Assembly: GCA_964244495.1 (NCBI GenBank) | Contig: CAXTIU010000017.1 | Span: 1-64,000, forward strand | Length of the DNA: 64,000 nt | From: RH-AL1 sp964244495 | Lineage (GTDB): Bacteria; Pseudomonadota; Alphaproteobacteria; Rhizobiales; Beijerinckiaceae | Direction: 5' to 3' | Part shown: piece by piece, positions 16,951 through 25,992 of the stretch | How the letters are laid out: each line of letters starts with the position of its first letter | Numbering within the stretch: the stretch's first letter is position 1 | Program-made: the position numbers and the translations under genes | Notes under the pieces: generated by a model | Database searches by the model: none | Told to the model about the DNA's origin: nothing | What the model saw: the letters and a program-made list of their open reading frames with translations, nothing else

Positions 16951-17196
16951 TCACAGGTGGCGGCGCTTGACGCCGGCATCGAAGGCCTTGAGGCAGGCGG
17001 GACTGAGCGAGGAGCGATTGTCCCTCATGCAGGACAGCAGCTTGTCCTCGTTCGGGTAGGCCGAGATGCACAGGCGCGTGGCGTCCTCCGTGCAAGCCGC
17101 TTTCTCTTGCTCGGTCACGTGAAACTGGTCGGCGGAATGAACCGATGTCGAAATCCCAAGAATAAACAACGTGCCGAACATGATCGTCAGTCGCAT
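16951..17196 (-). CDS. Small secreted Cys-rich-repeat protein
   Basis: The 81-residue product has a signal peptide (MRLTIMFGTLFILGISTSVHSA) and a short mature domain with four cysteines: AACTEDATRLC, then LLSCMRDNRSSLSPAC. This ACxxD..RLC...LxxCL...LSxxC pattern is that of small Cys-rich-repeat (GLG1-like) proteins common in alphaproteobacteria. It is probably periplasmic with two disulphides; function unknown. ATG at 17196 was chosen over the longer frame because it gives a clean signal peptide. Codons here are a little AT-richer than in the neighbours. Confidence 0.8.
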   Translation of the reverse strand: MRLTIMFGTLFILGISTSVHSADQFHVTEQEKAACTEDATRLCISAYPNEDKLLSCMRDNRSSLSPACLKAFDAGVKRRHL

Positions 17197-17364
17197 GAAT
17201 TTTCGCCGCTTCCGCCTGTCACGGGCTTTAAAGCAACTTCCGTCTTTGGATACAAGGCGCGCCCGATCGACGAGGTTAGCGGCGCGGAGGGACGCGGCGG
17301 GCGCGCCGCCGACCTGGAGCATCGGACCGAAAAGCGCGCGGCGGCGTCCGGGCGATCCGACGCC

Positions 17365-17751
17365 CTAGCGCTCCTCGTCGTCCTCGATCTCGCCATCGAT
17401 CAGGTCGGCGACGTCGGCGTCATCCTCCTCCTCCTCCTGGAGGAACGTGTCCTCGTCGTCGCCGGCGGTGTCGTCCTCGATGATGTCCGCGTCGTCCTCG
17501 ACGGCGACGGGTGCCACCTTGCCGTCGTCGATCGCATCGGCGTCCTCGAGGGCGACGACCTCCGCGCCGGTGTCCGCCTCGACCTCATCGTCCTCGCGGG
17601 CGGCCGCGCCGCGCGCCGCGCGGCTCGGCTGGGCGGCGGCCTGGAACACGGTGCCGCATTTCGGACAGGTGATCGGATCCCTGCTGAAGTCGAAGAACTT
17701 GGTGCCGCAGTTCTGGCACGTACGCTTGGTGCCAAGCTCAGGCTTCGCCAC
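17365..17751 (-). CDS. FYDLN-acid (TIGR02300) zinc-ribbon protein
   Basis: The 128-residue protein starts MAKPELGTKRTCQNCGTKFF and has two CxxC knuckles (CQNC, CPKC) forming a zinc ribbon around FDFSRDPITCPKCG, the diagnostic segment of the family. A long, extremely acidic C-terminal tail of Asp/Glu (residues about 50-128) follows. The family is almost restricted to alphaproteobacteria and commonly lies divergent from aroA, as here. Its function is not established; a nucleic-acid- or protein-binding role is plausible. Confidence 0.92.
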   Translation of the reverse strand: MAKPELGTKRTCQNCGTKFFDFSRDPITCPKCGTVFQAAAQPSRAARGAAAREDDEVEADTGAEVVALEDADAIDDGKVAPVAVEDDADIIEDDTAGDDEDTFLQEEEEDDADVADLIDGEIEDDEER

Positions 17752-17960
17752 GAGGAAACGACCTTTGAACGAGGGCGGGACCCGCCCTGGCAGGCGCCCG
17801 TCGGGAGTGTGGCGGCTCGACTAGTGGGGGTTGGCCGCCGTGTCAATGGACGGCTCGCAACGGGACCCGCCCACGCGGCGCGCCCGTGGTGACAGGTCGC
17901 GGCGCGCCATGCTAGGCCCTGCGGACCCGCCGCCCACGCCTCACCGCACGGACCCGCCGC

Positions 17961-19298
17961 TTGACGTCCCAGACCAGCCCTGCCAACGCCCTCACGGCGG
18001 TGCCTGGCCAACCGCTCCGTGGCCGCCTGCGTCCGCCCGGCGACAAGTCGATCTCCCATCGCGCCATGATCTTCGGCCTGCTCAGCGTCGGCGCGACGCG
18101 CGTCGAGGGGTTGCTCGAAGGCGAGGACGTCCTGCGCACCGCCGGCGCCTGCCGGGCGCTCGGGGCCACGATCGAGCGGGACGGCGCGGCCTGGGTCGTG
18201 CGCGGGATGGGGATCGGCTCGCTCCTGCCGCCCCGTGGCACGCTCGACTTCGGCAACGCCGGCACGGGGTCGCGGCTGATGCTCGGCGTGGTCGGCGGCC
18301 ATCCGCTGCGCGCCCGCTTCGACGGCGACGCCTCGCTGCGCAAGCGGCCGATGCGCCGCATCCTCGACCCGCTGACCCTGATGGGGGTGAGCGTGGTCGA
18401 GCAGGCCGAGGGTGGCCGCTGCCCGCTGGTGATCCAGGGCACCGCCGAGCCGACCCCGATCGAGTACCGCACGCCGGTCGCCTCCGCCCAGATCAAGTCG
18501 GCCGTGCTGTTCGCCGGCCTGAACGCGCCCGGACGCACGACCGTGATCGAGGCGGAGGCGAGCCGCGACCATACCGAGAGGATGCTGGCCTTCTTCGGCG
18601 CCGACGTGTCCGTCGAACCCTTCGGCGACGGTGGCCGCAGGATCACCCTGCAGGGCCGCCCGGAGCTGCGGCCGCGCACCGTGGTGGTGCCGGCCGATCC
18701 CTCGTCGGCCGCCTTCGCCCTCGTCGCGGCCTCGATCGTGCCGGGTTCTGACGTCGTGGTCGAGGGCGTGATGACCAACCCGCTGCGCACGGGCCTCCTG
18801 ACGACGCTGCGCGAGATGGGAGCGAACATCACGGTGCTCGACGAGCGCGAGGAGGGCGGCGAGACGGTCGCCGACCTGCACGTGCGCGCCGCCGCCGGGC
18901 TGCGGGGCGTCGACGTGCCGGCGGCGCGCGCCCCCTCGATGATCGACGAGTACCCGATCCTCGCCGTCGCCGCCGCCTTCGCGTCCGGCGAAACGCGGAT
19001 GCGCGGGCTGGGCGAGCTGCGGGTCAAGGAGTCCGACCGCCTCCAGGCCGTGGCCGACGGCTTGGCCGCCGCCGGCGTGTCCCACGCGATCGAGGGCGAC
19101 GACCTCGTCGTGGAGGGTGGCGTCGTCGCCGGCGGCGGCTCGGTCGCGACCCACCTCGACCATCGCATCGCCATGAGCTTCCTGTGCCTCGGCTTGGCGG
19201 CGGCGGCACCGATGACCATCGACGACGCGGCGACCATCGCGACGAGCTATCCCGCCTTCAGGTCGGACATGGCGCGCCTCGGCGCCGTGTTCCGGTGA
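17961..19298 (+). CDS. aroA: 3-phosphoshikimate 1-carboxyvinyltransferase (EPSP synthase)
   Basis: AroA joins shikimate-3-phosphate and PEP in aromatic amino acid synthesis. The 445-residue protein has the S3P/PEP-site motifs PPGDKSISHRAMIFG (near residue 25), DFGNAGTGSRLMLG (near 95), SAQIKSAVLFAGL and the C-terminal LRVKESDRLQAV. The overall layout resembles the class II (CP4-like) enzymes, but the residue after GNA is Gly, not the Ala of the glyphosate-tolerant CP4 enzyme. It starts at TTG 17961, the only start near the family N-terminus. cmk follows as in many alphaproteobacteria. Confidence 0.95.
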   Translation: MTSQTSPANALTAVPGQPLRGRLRPPGDKSISHRAMIFGLLSVGATRVEGLLEGEDVLRTAGACRALGATIERDGAAWVVRGMGIGSLLPPRGTLDFGNAGTGSRLMLGVVGGHPLRARFDGDASLRKRPMRRILDPLTLMGVSVVEQAEGGRCPLVIQGTAEPTPIEYRTPVASAQIKSAVLFAGLNAPGRTTVIEAEASRDHTERMLAFFGADVSVEPFGDGGRRITLQGRPELRPRTVVVPADPSSAAFALVAASIVPGSDVVVEGVMTNPLRTGLLTTLREMGANITVLDEREEGGETVADLHVRAAAGLRGVDVPAARAPSMIDEYPILAVAAAFASGETRMRGLGELRVKESDRLQAVADGLAAAGVSHAIEGDDLVVEGGVVAGGGSVATHLDHRIAMSFLCLGLAAAAPMTIDDAATIATSYPAFRSDMARLGAVFR

Positions 19299-19367
19299 CG
19301 CGCTCGCCGGTGATCGCTCGCCGATGCGTTGCTTGCCGATGCGTCGCTTCCCCGTGAGGCGCCGGCG

Positions 19368-20012
19368 ATGATCATCGCGATCGACGGGCCGGCGGCGTCC
19401 GGCAAGGGCACGCTGGCCAAGCGCCTCGCCGCCTCGTTCGGCCTGCCGCACCTCGACACCGGGCTGCTGTACCGCGCGACGGCCCATGCCGTGCTCCGGG
19501 CCGGGCGTCCCCTCGCCGACGTGGCGGCGGCGGTCGCCGCGGCGGCCGCCCTCGACCTCCACGGCCTCGACGAGGACGCGTTGCGCGGCAAGGACATGGG
19601 AGAGGCGGCCTCCGTGGTGGCGGCGCTGCCCGCCGTGCGCGCCGCCCTGATGGCGGCGCAGCGCGGCTTCGCCGGGGCACCGGCCGGCGCGGTGCTCGAC
19701 GGCCGCGACATCGGCACGGTGGTCTGCCCGCAGGCCGATGCCAAGATCTTCGTCGTCGCCAGCCCCGAGGCCCGCGCCCGCCGCCGCGTGCTGGAGCTGG
19801 AAGGGCGGGGCGAGTCCGTCGATCCGGCCGCCGTGCTGGCCGACATCCTGCGCCGCGACGCGCGCGACAGCGGACGCACGGCGGCGCCGCTGCGGGCGGC
19901 GGACGACGCCGTGACGCTCGACACCACCGCGCTCGGCATCGAGGCGGCCTTCGCCGCGGCGCGCGCCATCGTCGAGGGCCGTTTGGCGCGCGGGCGCTCC
20001 CGGTCGGCGTGA
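19368..20012 (+). CDS. cmk: Cytidylate kinase
   Basis: Cmk phosphorylates (d)CMP. The 214-residue protein starts MIIAIDGPAASGKGTLAKRL (P-loop) and has LDTGLLYRATAHAVL, LDGRDIGTVVCPQADAKIFVVAS and RRDARDSGRTAAPLRAADDAV, all standard for the family. ATG 19368 is chosen because the P-loop begins at once. The KirBac gene overlaps its 3' end by four bases (GTGA). Confidence 0.95.
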   Translation: MIIAIDGPAASGKGTLAKRLAASFGLPHLDTGLLYRATAHAVLRAGRPLADVAAAVAAAAALDLHGLDEDALRGKDMGEAASVVAALPAVRAALMAAQRGFAGAPAGAVLDGRDIGTVVCPQADAKIFVVASPEARARRRVLELEGRGESVDPAAVLADILRRDARDSGRTAAPLRAADDAVTLDTTALGIEAAFAAARAIVEGRLARGRSRSA

Positions 20013-20986
20013 CGGAGGCCGGCAGACGGAAGACGCGCGCGCCGTGGGACGGGGGACCCGCGAGGGCGTGGCGCCGGATGGTCGGCCCCGTGCGGCTCAG
20101 CGTCGGCGCGCAGGAGTTCGTCAAGGTCGGGCTGACGCGCTTCGACCCGCACGATCCCTACTACTTCGCGATCTCACTGGATTGGCGGCGCTTCGGGCTC
20201 CTGTTCGTCGTCGCCGAGGTGGCGATCAACACGCTGTTCGCCGCGCTCTACACGCTCCAGCCGGGCGCCATCGCCAACGCGCCGGCCGGCAACCGCTTCG
20301 TCAACGCCTTCTACTTCTCGCTCGAGACCCTGGCGACGGTCGGCTACGGCGAGATGTACCCCGGCACCCCCTACGGCCACGTCGTGGCGAGCCTGGAGAT
20401 CGTGACCGGCACCGTCTTCACCGCGATCATGACCGGCCTGCTGTTCATCCGCTTCTCCAAGCCGCGCGCGAAGATGCTCTACGCCACCCATCCCGTGGTG
20501 ACGACCAACAACGGGCGACGCACCCTGATGCTGCGCATCGGCAACGCGCGCACGAGCCTGCTCCACAACGCCACCGCCACCATCCACACGCTGGTGCGAT
20601 CGGTGTCCCAGGAGGGCGTGGCCCAGTCCAACATCGTCGACCTGCCGCTGGTCAGGAACCGCAATCCCGTCTTCGTCGTGCTGTGGACGCTGATGCACGT
20701 CATCGACGAGAAGAGCCCGCTGCACGACCTCGGCGCGGAGGACCTGGAGGCCATCCGCCTGGTCATCGCGGTGTCGGCCTGGGACCCGGCGATCGGGCAG
20801 GAGGTCAGCGACGTCCACACCATCAACGGGGCGGACATCCGCGTCGGGATGCGCTACGCGCAGGCGATGCGTCCCCTCAACAACGCGCGGACCCTCGTCG
20901 ATTACGCGTCGTTGAGCGTGCTCGAACCCGACGGCGTCGAGTCCGCCGCCGTCGACGGGGCGAGGGCGCGTACGTTCGAGGAATAG
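20009..20986 (+). CDS. Inward-rectifier potassium channel (KirBac type)
   Basis: The 325-residue protein has two membrane helices flanking a pore loop. TM1 is about residues 60-83; the selectivity filter TVGYGEMYPG starts near residue 110; TM2 (VVASLEIVTGTVFTAIMTGLLFIRF) leads into a beta-rich cytoplasmic Kir domain beginning with SKPRAKMLYATHPVV and NGRRTLMLRIGNARTSLLHNA. This is the KirBac architecture of a tetrameric K+ channel gated by lipids and pH. It starts at GTG 20009, coupled to cmk, and separates cmk from rpsA, which are usually adjacent. Confidence 0.92.
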   Translation: MTEAGRRKTRAPWDGGPARAWRRMVGPVRLSVGAQEFVKVGLTRFDPHDPYYFAISLDWRRFGLLFVVAEVAINTLFAALYTLQPGAIANAPAGNRFVNAFYFSLETLATVGYGEMYPGTPYGHVVASLEIVTGTVFTAIMTGLLFIRFSKPRAKMLYATHPVVTTNNGRRTLMLRIGNARTSLLHNATATIHTLVRSVSQEGVAQSNIVDLPLVRNRNPVFVVLWTLMHVIDEKSPLHDLGAEDLEAIRLVIAVSAWDPAIGQEVSDVHTINGADIRVGMRYAQAMRPLNNARTLVDYASLSVLEPDGVESAAVDGARARTFEE

Positions 20987-21043
20987 CGGGATGGATCGTC
21001 GCGCGGTCGACCTGGCCGGCCTCTTCGCCGGCGCGCTCGCCCG

Positions 21044-21340
21044 GTGATCCAGGTCGGCACGGACGATGCCAGGGTGCAACGCACGGCGCTGGGCAACGCC
21101 GGCACCTGCGCCGCCCACGACAAGGCCAGGGGCGAGCCGTTCGCGATCGAGGCCGTCGCCTTCGGTCCGGGCGACGCGATCGCCTTCGCCGCCCGCCGGA
21201 ACTCGCGCCGCGGCATCGCGGACGCCCAGGGCAAGACGCCCGAGGAGATCCCGCAGCTTCCCGGCGGCGCCGACACGCCGTCCGGCATCGTCCGCGTCGC
21301 CGCGCTGCGGGAGCGGGGCTGGAGCTGCGTGCGGCCGTAG
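21044..21340 (+). CDS. Possible small protein, weakly supported
   Basis: A 98-residue frame opens at GTG 21044 in the gap between the KirBac gene and the convergent TPR gene. It has a reasonable amino-acid mix (MIQVGTDDARVQRTALGN...) but no domain I recognise and no clear ribosome-binding site. It might be a gene remnant or chance frame. The flanking bases 20987-21043 and 21341-21365 show nothing else. Confidence 0.25.
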   Translation: MIQVGTDDARVQRTALGNAGTCAAHDKARGEPFAIEAVAFGPGDAIAFAARRNSRRGIADAQGKTPEEIPQLPGGADTPSGIVRVAALRERGWSCVRP

Positions 21341-21365
21341 CGGGGCGAACCGGCCGGCATCCGCC

Positions 21366-22877
21366 TCACGTCCCGGGCCCCTGGCCCGCCCGCTCGGCGA
21401 GCAGGGCGTCGAAGGCCCGCTTGATCGCCTCGACGTGGGGCGTCTTGTAGGGGAAGCCCTCGTTGTGGTGGTGGACCAGCATCGAGGTGTTGACCTCGAA
21501 GACCACCACGTTCCCGTCGCGGTCGAGCGCGCAGTCGATGCCGAAGAAATCGAGCGACAGCGTCGCCCGGATCGCCCGCAGGCTGGCGAGGTTGCGGGCG
21601 GTGAACACGGCGGCGGGATCGTCGAGGAACGCCCTCTCCTCGTCCCGCATCCAGGCCTGGTCGGCCATGTCGGTGGTGGCGTGATGGACCTTCCAGTCCC
21701 GGCCGATCGCCAGGTGGTAGGGCAGGATCGCCTCGCCGACGAAGAAGAAGCGCGCCTTCCGGAAGTACCCGTCGGCCGACGCGTAGTCGGCGAACTCGAT
21801 CAGGTAATGGTCGAGGTCTGGTCGCCGCGCGATGAAGGCCGCCAGCGCGGTCGCGTCGGGGAGTTTCTCGAAGTCGTCGCCGCCGTGCGTCCCGACCGGC
21901 CGCGCCAGCAGCGGGAAAGGCATGGCGAGGCCGGACGCCAACCCCTCGGGCGAGGCGTCGTCCCCGGGCCGCCAGCGCAGGGTGCGCGGCACGCGGCACC
22001 CGTCCAGCCCCCGGAGTCGCCCGGCGACGGCGTCGCGGGTCGTGCCCTGAACGCTTCGGGGATGATTGACGACCGGCAGGCCGATGCGGTCGACGAGGTC
22101 GGCGGCCAGCGGCAGGAGGTCGCGCGCCTGGTCCGCGTCCGAAACCAGGTTGACGAGGACTTGGGCGCTGCGCCGGACGAGCTCGATGTCGTAACGCCCA
22201 TCGGCGAAGAGCAGCAGGACGTGGGTCTCGTAGGCGGAGGCGCCGGTGAGGGTGCCGACGGGCGTGTTGGCCGCCAGGGGCGCGCAGAGCATGACGACCG
22301 AGAAGGCGGGCGGCGACCGGTCGGCGGCGCGCCTGACGAGCGGCTGAACGTGCGCGGCGCGGGCGTAGTCGGCTTCGGCGGTGGCGTGGTCGCCCTGCGC
22401 GTGCCTGACGCCGCCGATCCAGTACAGGCTGTCCGCGTCGTGGGGATCGAGCGAAACCGCCTGCCTGAAAAAGCCCAGCGCCGCATCGAACTCCCGGCAC
22501 AGCACATGGACCCTGCCGAGCTGGTTGCGGACGAAGGCGTCGCTCGGCCGCTCGGCGGCGAGCGCCAGGAGGATCTGCTTGCATTCATCGTATCGCTCGG
22601 CCGAGCGCAGCGCGAGGGCGAGGTTGAGGCGCGCGGCCCGGTGGCGCGGCTCGGCGTCGAGCGCGGCCCGGTAGGACGCCATGGCCTGATCGAGGTGTTT
22701 CATCTTGAGGTGGACGTTGCCGAGGCGGCAGAGGCAATCCGGCGCGTCGGGGGTCAGCGCCCGCTCGGCCTCGAAGCTCAGCAGGGCGGCGGCCAAGTCG
22801 CCGCGCGCGAGGTGGGCGGTGCCGGCGGCGGCGTGCAGCGCGGGATCGATCGGCGCGCCATGACGGGGTTCGGCCAA
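21366..22877 (-). CDS. TPR protein with C-terminal ATP-grasp-like domain
   Basis: The protein is 503 residues if it starts at TTG 22877, which is preceded by AAGGAGG at ideal spacing; no ATG competes. The N-terminal half is a series of tetratricopeptide repeats (e.g. CRLGNVHLKMKHLDQAMASY, LNLALALRSAERYDECKQIL). The C-terminal half resembles an ATP-grasp/glutathione-synthetase fold: LDHYLIEFADYASADGYFRKA and the metal/ATP segment FFGIDCALDRDGNVVVFEVN. Such fusions suggest ligation of an amino acid or peptide, but the substrate is unknown. It is divergent from the DUF4142 gene. Confidence 0.75.
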   Translation of the reverse strand: MAEPRHGAPIDPALHAAAGTAHLARGDLAAALLSFEAERALTPDAPDCLCRLGNVHLKMKHLDQAMASYRAALDAEPRHRAARLNLALALRSAERYDECKQILLALAAERPSDAFVRNQLGRVHVLCREFDAALGFFRQAVSLDPHDADSLYWIGGVRHAQGDHATAEADYARAAHVQPLVRRAADRSPPAFSVVMLCAPLAANTPVGTLTGASAYETHVLLLFADGRYDIELVRRSAQVLVNLVSDADQARDLLPLAADLVDRIGLPVVNHPRSVQGTTRDAVAGRLRGLDGCRVPRTLRWRPGDDASPEGLASGLAMPFPLLARPVGTHGGDDFEKLPDATALAAFIARRPDLDHYLIEFADYASADGYFRKARFFFVGEAILPYHLAIGRDWKVHHATTDMADQAWMRDEERAFLDDPAAVFTARNLASLRAIRATLSLDFFGIDCALDRDGNVVVFEVNTSMLVHHHNEGFPYKTPHVEAIKRAFDALLAERAGQGPGT

Positions 22878-23085
22878 CCTCGCGACCTCCTTCCGCGCGC
22901 CTCGCCTGGGAAGCGGGTCGCGATCCGACGCCACCGGCACGAAAGCGGGTGGCGAGCACGCCAACCCCCGACCTGGCCGAGCGGTTGCGGCGCCGGCACC
23001 CCGGCCGAGCGCGGGCATCGGCGGGTCGGGCGGGAACGTTTGGCCGGCTGCCGCGTATTCTCCTCGCTGACTGAGGGGTTCGCAC

Positions 23086-23679
23086 ATGAACAAGTTTGGC
23101 GCTGCCGTCGCTGCGGTCGGTTTCTCTTTCGTCCTGTTCCAGGCGCCTGCCCAGGCCGCCTCGCCGATGACGGAAGCGTTCCTGGCGAACGTCGCCGCGA
23201 ACCTCGCGATCCTCGACACGTCGAGCCGGATGGCGGGTTCGCACACCGGCAGCGCGGAGCTCGTCGCCTACGCCACCGACGAGACGGGCGAGGCCAGGCA
23301 GGTCGCTACCGCGCTCGCCGAGGCGACGCCCGCCGGTCACGGTGCTCCCCATCGGGTTGCCGAAGCCGACGGCGTCATGACCGGGCGCTCCGTGGCGGTC
23401 GTCGGCATGACCGGCCGCGTCGAGGCCGCGCCCCAGGCCTCGGTCCTGGAAGCCGCCAACAGCCGGATGCCGGCGGCGACCGACCTCGCCAGGCTGAAGA
23501 CGCTGCACGGCCGCGCCTTCGACAAGCTGTACTTCGTCCTCCAGCTCGACGCCCTCAGCCAGATCGAGAGCGACTATCGCACCTACATCAGCGAGGGTGA
23601 CGACCCGGCGGTGGCGACGATGGCGCATGAGCAGCTGCCCGCGCTGATGAAGCGGCTCGAGGCGCTGACGCGCATCTGA
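23086..23679 (+). CDS. DUF4142-type secreted ferritin-like protein
   Basis: The 197-residue protein has a signal peptide (MNKFGAAVAAVGFSFVLFQAPAQA). The mature helical domain resembles DUF4142: FLANVAANLAILDTSSRMAG, a middle segment with VAYATDETGEAR, and the terminal HGRAFDKLYFVLQLDALSQIESDYRTYI. The family is predicted to form a ferritin-like four-helix bundle in the periplasm. Its function is unknown, and the usual His-rich helix is weak here. ATG 23086 lies after a GAGGGG ribosome-binding site. Confidence 0.7.
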   Translation: MNKFGAAVAAVGFSFVLFQAPAQAASPMTEAFLANVAANLAILDTSSRMAGSHTGSAELVAYATDETGEARQVATALAEATPAGHGAPHRVAEADGVMTGRSVAVVGMTGRVEAAPQASVLEAANSRMPAATDLARLKTLHGRAFDKLYFVLQLDALSQIESDYRTYISEGDDPAVATMAHEQLPALMKRLEALTRI

Positions 23680-23728
23680 GCGTTCCGGCTCGGAGTCCCT
23701 GGGCGCCGGCAGTTTCGGCGGGTGTGGC

Positions 23729-23759
23729 GGCAAGGGCGTGGTAGTTCCACATCCTTGCC
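23729..23759 (+). other. Nested hairpin upstream of rpsA
   Basis: GGCAAGG (23729-23735) pairs with CCTTGCC (23753-23759) and encloses an inner GTGG/CCAC stem. It lies 50 bases after the DUF4142 stop and 175 bases before rpsA. It could be a terminator without a T-run or a structured element in the rpsA leader. Confidence 0.4.
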
Positions 23760-23934
23760 GCTTCGCGTTGCCCCTGCTACATCGTTCCCGTACCCCGCTT
23801 CCACCCGCCGACCACGCGTCGGCCCGCGTTTCGACGCGGTGGTCCCGCTCCGTGCGGGATCTCGGCCGGTGTGAGCGATCCGCAACCCCGAACCGCCGGC
23901 GCCGGCCTCCACCCGAGGCCCTCCAGGAGAATGA

Positions 23935-25665
23935 ATGTCTGACGTACAATCCTACTCGCCCTCGCGCGAGGATTTCGCCTCGTTGTTGGACGAGAGCTAC
24001 GGCGAGAACGAGGCTTTCGAAGGCTCGGTCATCAAGGGTCGCGTCGTCGCGATCGAGAAGGACGTGGCGGTCATCGACATCGGTCTGAAGACCGAGGGTC
24101 GTGTCGCCCTGAAGGAATTCATCGGACCCGGCCGCGAAGGCCCGCTCGTCGTCGGCGACGAGGTGGAAGTGTACCTCGAGCGCATCGAGAACGCGCTCGG
24201 CGAGGCGGTCATCTCGCGCGACAAGGCGCGCCGCGAGGAAAGCTGGGTCAAGCTCGAGAAGGCCTTCGAGAAGCAGGAAAAGGTCGAGGGCGTCATCTTC
24301 AACCAGGTCAAGGGTGGCTTCACCGTCGACCTCGACGGCGCCGTGGCCTTCCTGCCGCGCTCCCAGGTCGACATCCGGCCGATCCGCGACGTCACGCCCC
24401 TGATGCAGGTGCCGCAACCCTTCCAGATCCTCAAGATGGACCGGCGCCGCGGCAACATCGTCGTGTCGCGCCGCACCGTGCTGGAGGAGAGCCGCGCCGA
24501 GCAGCGCCACGAGATCGTCGCCAACCTCGAGGAGGGCCAGGTGATCGACGGCACCGTGAAGAACATCACGGACTACGGCGCCTTCGTCGATCTCGGCGGC
24601 ATCGACGGCCTGCTGCACGTCACCGACATCGCGTGGCGCCGCGTCAACCATCCGACCGAGGTGCTCAGCATTGGCCAGACGGTGAAGGTCAAGATCATCA
24701 AGATCAACCACGAGACGCACCGCATCTCGCTCGGCATGAAGCAGCTGCTCGACGACCCGTGGCAGGGCATCGAGGCCAAGTACCCGATCAACTCGCGCTG
24801 GCAGGGCCGGGTGACCAACATCACCGACTACGGCGCCTTCGTCGAGTTGGAGGCCGGCATCGAGGGCCTGATCCACGTCTCCGAGATGAGCTGGACCAAA
24901 AAGAACGTCCATCCCGGCAAGATCGTCGCCACCAGCCAGGAGGTCGACGTGCAGGTGCTGGAGGTCGACTCCGTCAAGCGGCGCATCTCGCTCGGCCTAA
25001 AGCAGACGCTGTCGAACCCGTGGGAGATCTTCGCCGATCAGCACCCGGTCGGGTCCGAGGTGGAGGGCGAGGTCAAGAACAAGACCGAGTTCGGCCTGTT
25101 CATCGGCCTCGACGGCGACGTGGACGGCATGGTGCACCTGTCCGACCTCGACTGGCAGAAGCCGGGCGAGCAGGCGATCGAGGACTTCAAGAAGGGCGAC
25201 ATCGTGCGCGCCCGCGTGCTCGACGTGGACACCGACAAGGAGCGCATCTCGCTCGGCATCAAGCAGGTCGGCGCCGACGCCCACGCGCCGGTCGCCAGCG
25301 AGGACGCGTCCTCGGGCGAGATGCGCAAGGGCAGCGTCGTCACCTGCGAGGTGATCGACATCAAGGAAGGCGGCATCGACGTGAAGATCGCCGGGACCGA
25401 CCTGGTGTCCTTCATCAAGCGCAACGAACTGGCCCGCGACCGGCCGGACCAGCGCCCCGAGCGCTTCGCGGTCGGCGAGAAGGTCGACGCGCGCATCACC
25501 CAGTACGACCGGCGCGCGCGCAAGGTGTCGGTGTCGATCAAGGCGCTGGAGATCGCCGACGAGAAGGAGGCGATCGCCGCTTACGGCTCGGCCGACTCGG
25601 GCGCCTCGCTCGGCGACATCCTCGGCGCCGCCCTGAAGGCCCGCGACAAGAAGGGCGACGAGTAA
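23935..25665 (+). CDS. rpsA: 30S ribosomal protein S1
   Basis: S1 binds mRNA on the 30S subunit and helps initiation. The 576-residue protein contains six S1 (OB-fold) domains in series. Typical units are GSVIKGRVVAIEKDVAVIDIGLKTEG (first), VKNITDYGAFVDLGGIDGLLHVTDIAW (third) and VTNITDYGAFVELEAGIEGLIHVSEMSW (fourth), each followed by a RISLG-type end strand. Length and N-terminus (MSDVQSYSPSREDFASLLDES) fit alphaproteobacterial RpsA. AGGAGA precedes ATG 23935, and a strong terminator follows. Confidence 0.97.
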   Translation: MSDVQSYSPSREDFASLLDESYGENEAFEGSVIKGRVVAIEKDVAVIDIGLKTEGRVALKEFIGPGREGPLVVGDEVEVYLERIENALGEAVISRDKARREESWVKLEKAFEKQEKVEGVIFNQVKGGFTVDLDGAVAFLPRSQVDIRPIRDVTPLMQVPQPFQILKMDRRRGNIVVSRRTVLEESRAEQRHEIVANLEEGQVIDGTVKNITDYGAFVDLGGIDGLLHVTDIAWRRVNHPTEVLSIGQTVKVKIIKINHETHRISLGMKQLLDDPWQGIEAKYPINSRWQGRVTNITDYGAFVELEAGIEGLIHVSEMSWTKKNVHPGKIVATSQEVDVQVLEVDSVKRRISLGLKQTLSNPWEIFADQHPVGSEVEGEVKNKTEFGLFIGLDGDVDGMVHLSDLDWQKPGEQAIEDFKKGDIVRARVLDVDTDKERISLGIKQVGADAHAPVASEDASSGEMRKGSVVTCEVIDIKEGGIDVKIAGTDLVSFIKRNELARDRPDQRPERFAVGEKVDARITQYDRRARKVSVSIKALEIADEKEAIAAYGSADSGASLGDILGAALKARDKKGDE

Positions 25666-25687
25666 GGCTCGATCCATCGCGGCGAGG

Positions 25688-25717
25688 GGAAGGGTCCGGC
25701 GCGAGCCGGGCCCTTCC
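25688..25717 (+). terminator. Rho-independent-type terminator of rpsA
   Basis: A long GC-rich stem, GGAAGGGTCCGGC against GCCGGGCCCTTCC with a GCGA tetraloop, begins 22 bases after the rpsA stop and is followed by TCGTTTCG. Only one mismatch is seen. Confidence 0.8.
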
Positions 25718-25826
25718 TCGTTTCGAGCGGGACGTTTGACGCGGCGCGTCGCCGCCACGGTGCGATCTCGCCGGCGCGAGGCCAACCTCGCGCCCGCCCG
25801 GCTTGCGGCTGCGGCAGGCTCGGCGT

Positions 25827-25842
25827 AAGGTATCGTTACCTT
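25827..25842. promoter_or_regulatory. Short palindrome, possible operator
   Basis: AAGGTA (25827-25832) and TACCTT (25837-25842) form perfect 6-base arms around TCGT, in an otherwise GC-rich gap between rpsA and the threonine aldolase 3' end. No adjacent start codon uses it, so the role is unclear. Confidence 0.3.
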
Positions 25843-25992
25843 TCACGCCCGGCCGGTGCCGATCGAGGACGCCGTGATCCTGACGCATGACGCGGCTGAC
25901 GCGAGAATGTGCGTGCGGAGGATAAAATCTCGCCGCCGGCCGGCGCGGCGGCCGGACCCTGGACCTCGAGCGCCGACCACGCGCGCGCGGAT

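Noticed and set aside
17400..19562. 720-codon minus-strand frame opposite aroA
   Set aside because: Antisense shadow of aroA and cmk; no recognisable domain.
22878..23246. N-terminal extension of the TPR/ATP-grasp protein
   Set aside because: It would overlap the divergent DUF4142 gene and lacks a ribosome-binding site, whereas TTG 22877 has an excellent one.
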